From Saprospiraceae bacterium (GTDB lineage: Bacteria; Bacteroidota; Bacteroidia; Chitinophagales; Saprospiraceae), in NCBI GenBank assembly GCA_004297645.1, contig SCUG01000148.1, positions 1 to 5,681 of the forward strand: a stretch of 5,681 bases of DNA. The letters are read 5' to 3'. Of this stretch, positions 5,507 to 5,681 are shown one piece after another; position 1 is the first letter of the stretch, and each line of letters starts with the position of its first letter. The notes below the pieces were generated by a model that worked only from the letters and a program-made list of their open reading frames with translations, was not told where the DNA came from and made no database searches. Position numbers and translations under genes: made by a program.

Positions 5507-5681
5507 ATGAAACAACTGACAATTCTACTTCTCTTCCTTTTCGCCCTGTCGCTCACCGTGGAGGCTCAAAAAAGCATTCCTTCTGTAAATGTGAAAACCC
5601 TCAACGGCCAAACCCTCGACCTTAAAGAATATGTAGCCGGTTTGAACAAAACCGTCATTATTGACTTTTGGGCCACTTGGT
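5507..5681 (+). CDS. TlpA-like exported thioredoxin-family protein, 5' part only
   Basis: The frame is open from the ATG at 5507 to the window edge, 58 codons plus one base. Residues 1-20 are a clear signal peptide (MKQ, a leucine/phenylalanine-rich core, then VEA before Q21), so the protein is exported. The mature part begins IPSVNVKTLNGQTLDLKEY (24-42), the usual lead-in of AhpC/TSA and TlpA-like thioredoxin domains, and continues VIIDFWATW (50-58). In this family the next residues are normally C-x-x-C; the window stops at the T of what would be the first cysteine codon (TGT or TGC), so the active site is not visible. Likely role is periplasmic disulfide reduction or thiol exchange. The start is preceded by A-rich TGATAAAAT with no Shine-Dalgarno, and no other start in this frame gives a signal peptide. 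It is divergent from the DUF6029-type gene. Confidence 0.85.
   Translation, partial: MKQLTILLLFLFALSLTVEAQKSIPSVNVKTLNGQTLDLKEYVAGLNKTVIIDFWATW

Noticed and set aside
5340..5522. Open frame of 60 codons on the minus strand in the same gap.
   Set aside because: It covers the promoter and hairpin region and has no recognisable domain; the hydrophobic start is the complement of AT-rich leader DNA.
5356..5625. Open frame on the plus strand with CLLC and CPDC pairs spaced like a small zinc ribbon.
   Set aside because: It overlaps the well-supported TlpA-like start by about 119 bases, its latter half has no domain-like composition, and it sits in a region with promoter boxes. The cysteine spacing looks coincidental.

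Overview
This window comes from a member of the Bacteroidota, possibly a Saprospiria- or Chitinophagia-like lineage (the rank below phylum is a guess). Four things point there. Two genes belong to families I know essentially only from this phylum: an Omp28-related lipoprotein and a DUF6029-type outer-membrane protein. Start codons are preceded by A-rich stretches rather than Shine-Dalgarno boxes. Several intergenic regions carry matches to the Bacteroidota promoter -7 box TAnnTTTG. Coding regions are moderately GC-rich, and the gaps are clearly AT-richer.

Layout. (1) 42-380, minus: a small ArsR-type winged-helix regulator without cysteines, preceded by an AT-rich 256-base gap holding a possible promoter and two GAAATTTC palindromes. 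(2) 637-1335, minus: tsaB, of the t6A tRNA-modification pathway. (3) 1576-2646, plus: prfA, peptide chain release factor 1, divergent from tsaB. (4) 2661-3500, minus: an Omp28-related lipoprotein with a thioredoxin-like CxxC, converging on prfA with only 14 bases between the stop codons. (5) 3585-5279, minus: a large DUF6029-type, probably beta-barrel, protein with a C-terminal Cys-x4-Cys pair. (6) 5507 to the window end, plus: the first 58 codons of an exported TlpA-like thioredoxin, cut off just before its expected CxxC motif.

The left half is translation housekeeping (tsaB for decoding fidelity, prfA for termination) plus a regulator of unknown ligand. The right half looks like an envelope module: an exported thioredoxin-fold protein, an outer-membrane protein with a terminal cysteine pair, and a lipoprotein with its own thioredoxin-like motif. 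I propose, as inference only, that these three proteins form a thiol-exchange or folding relay at the outer membrane. This is the most interesting candidate in the window. The spacers around them also hold a hairpin followed directly by a good promoter match ahead of omp28, and a structured divergent promoter region between the DUF6029 gene and the tlpA-like gene. I see no mobile element, CRISPR array, tRNA or rRNA.
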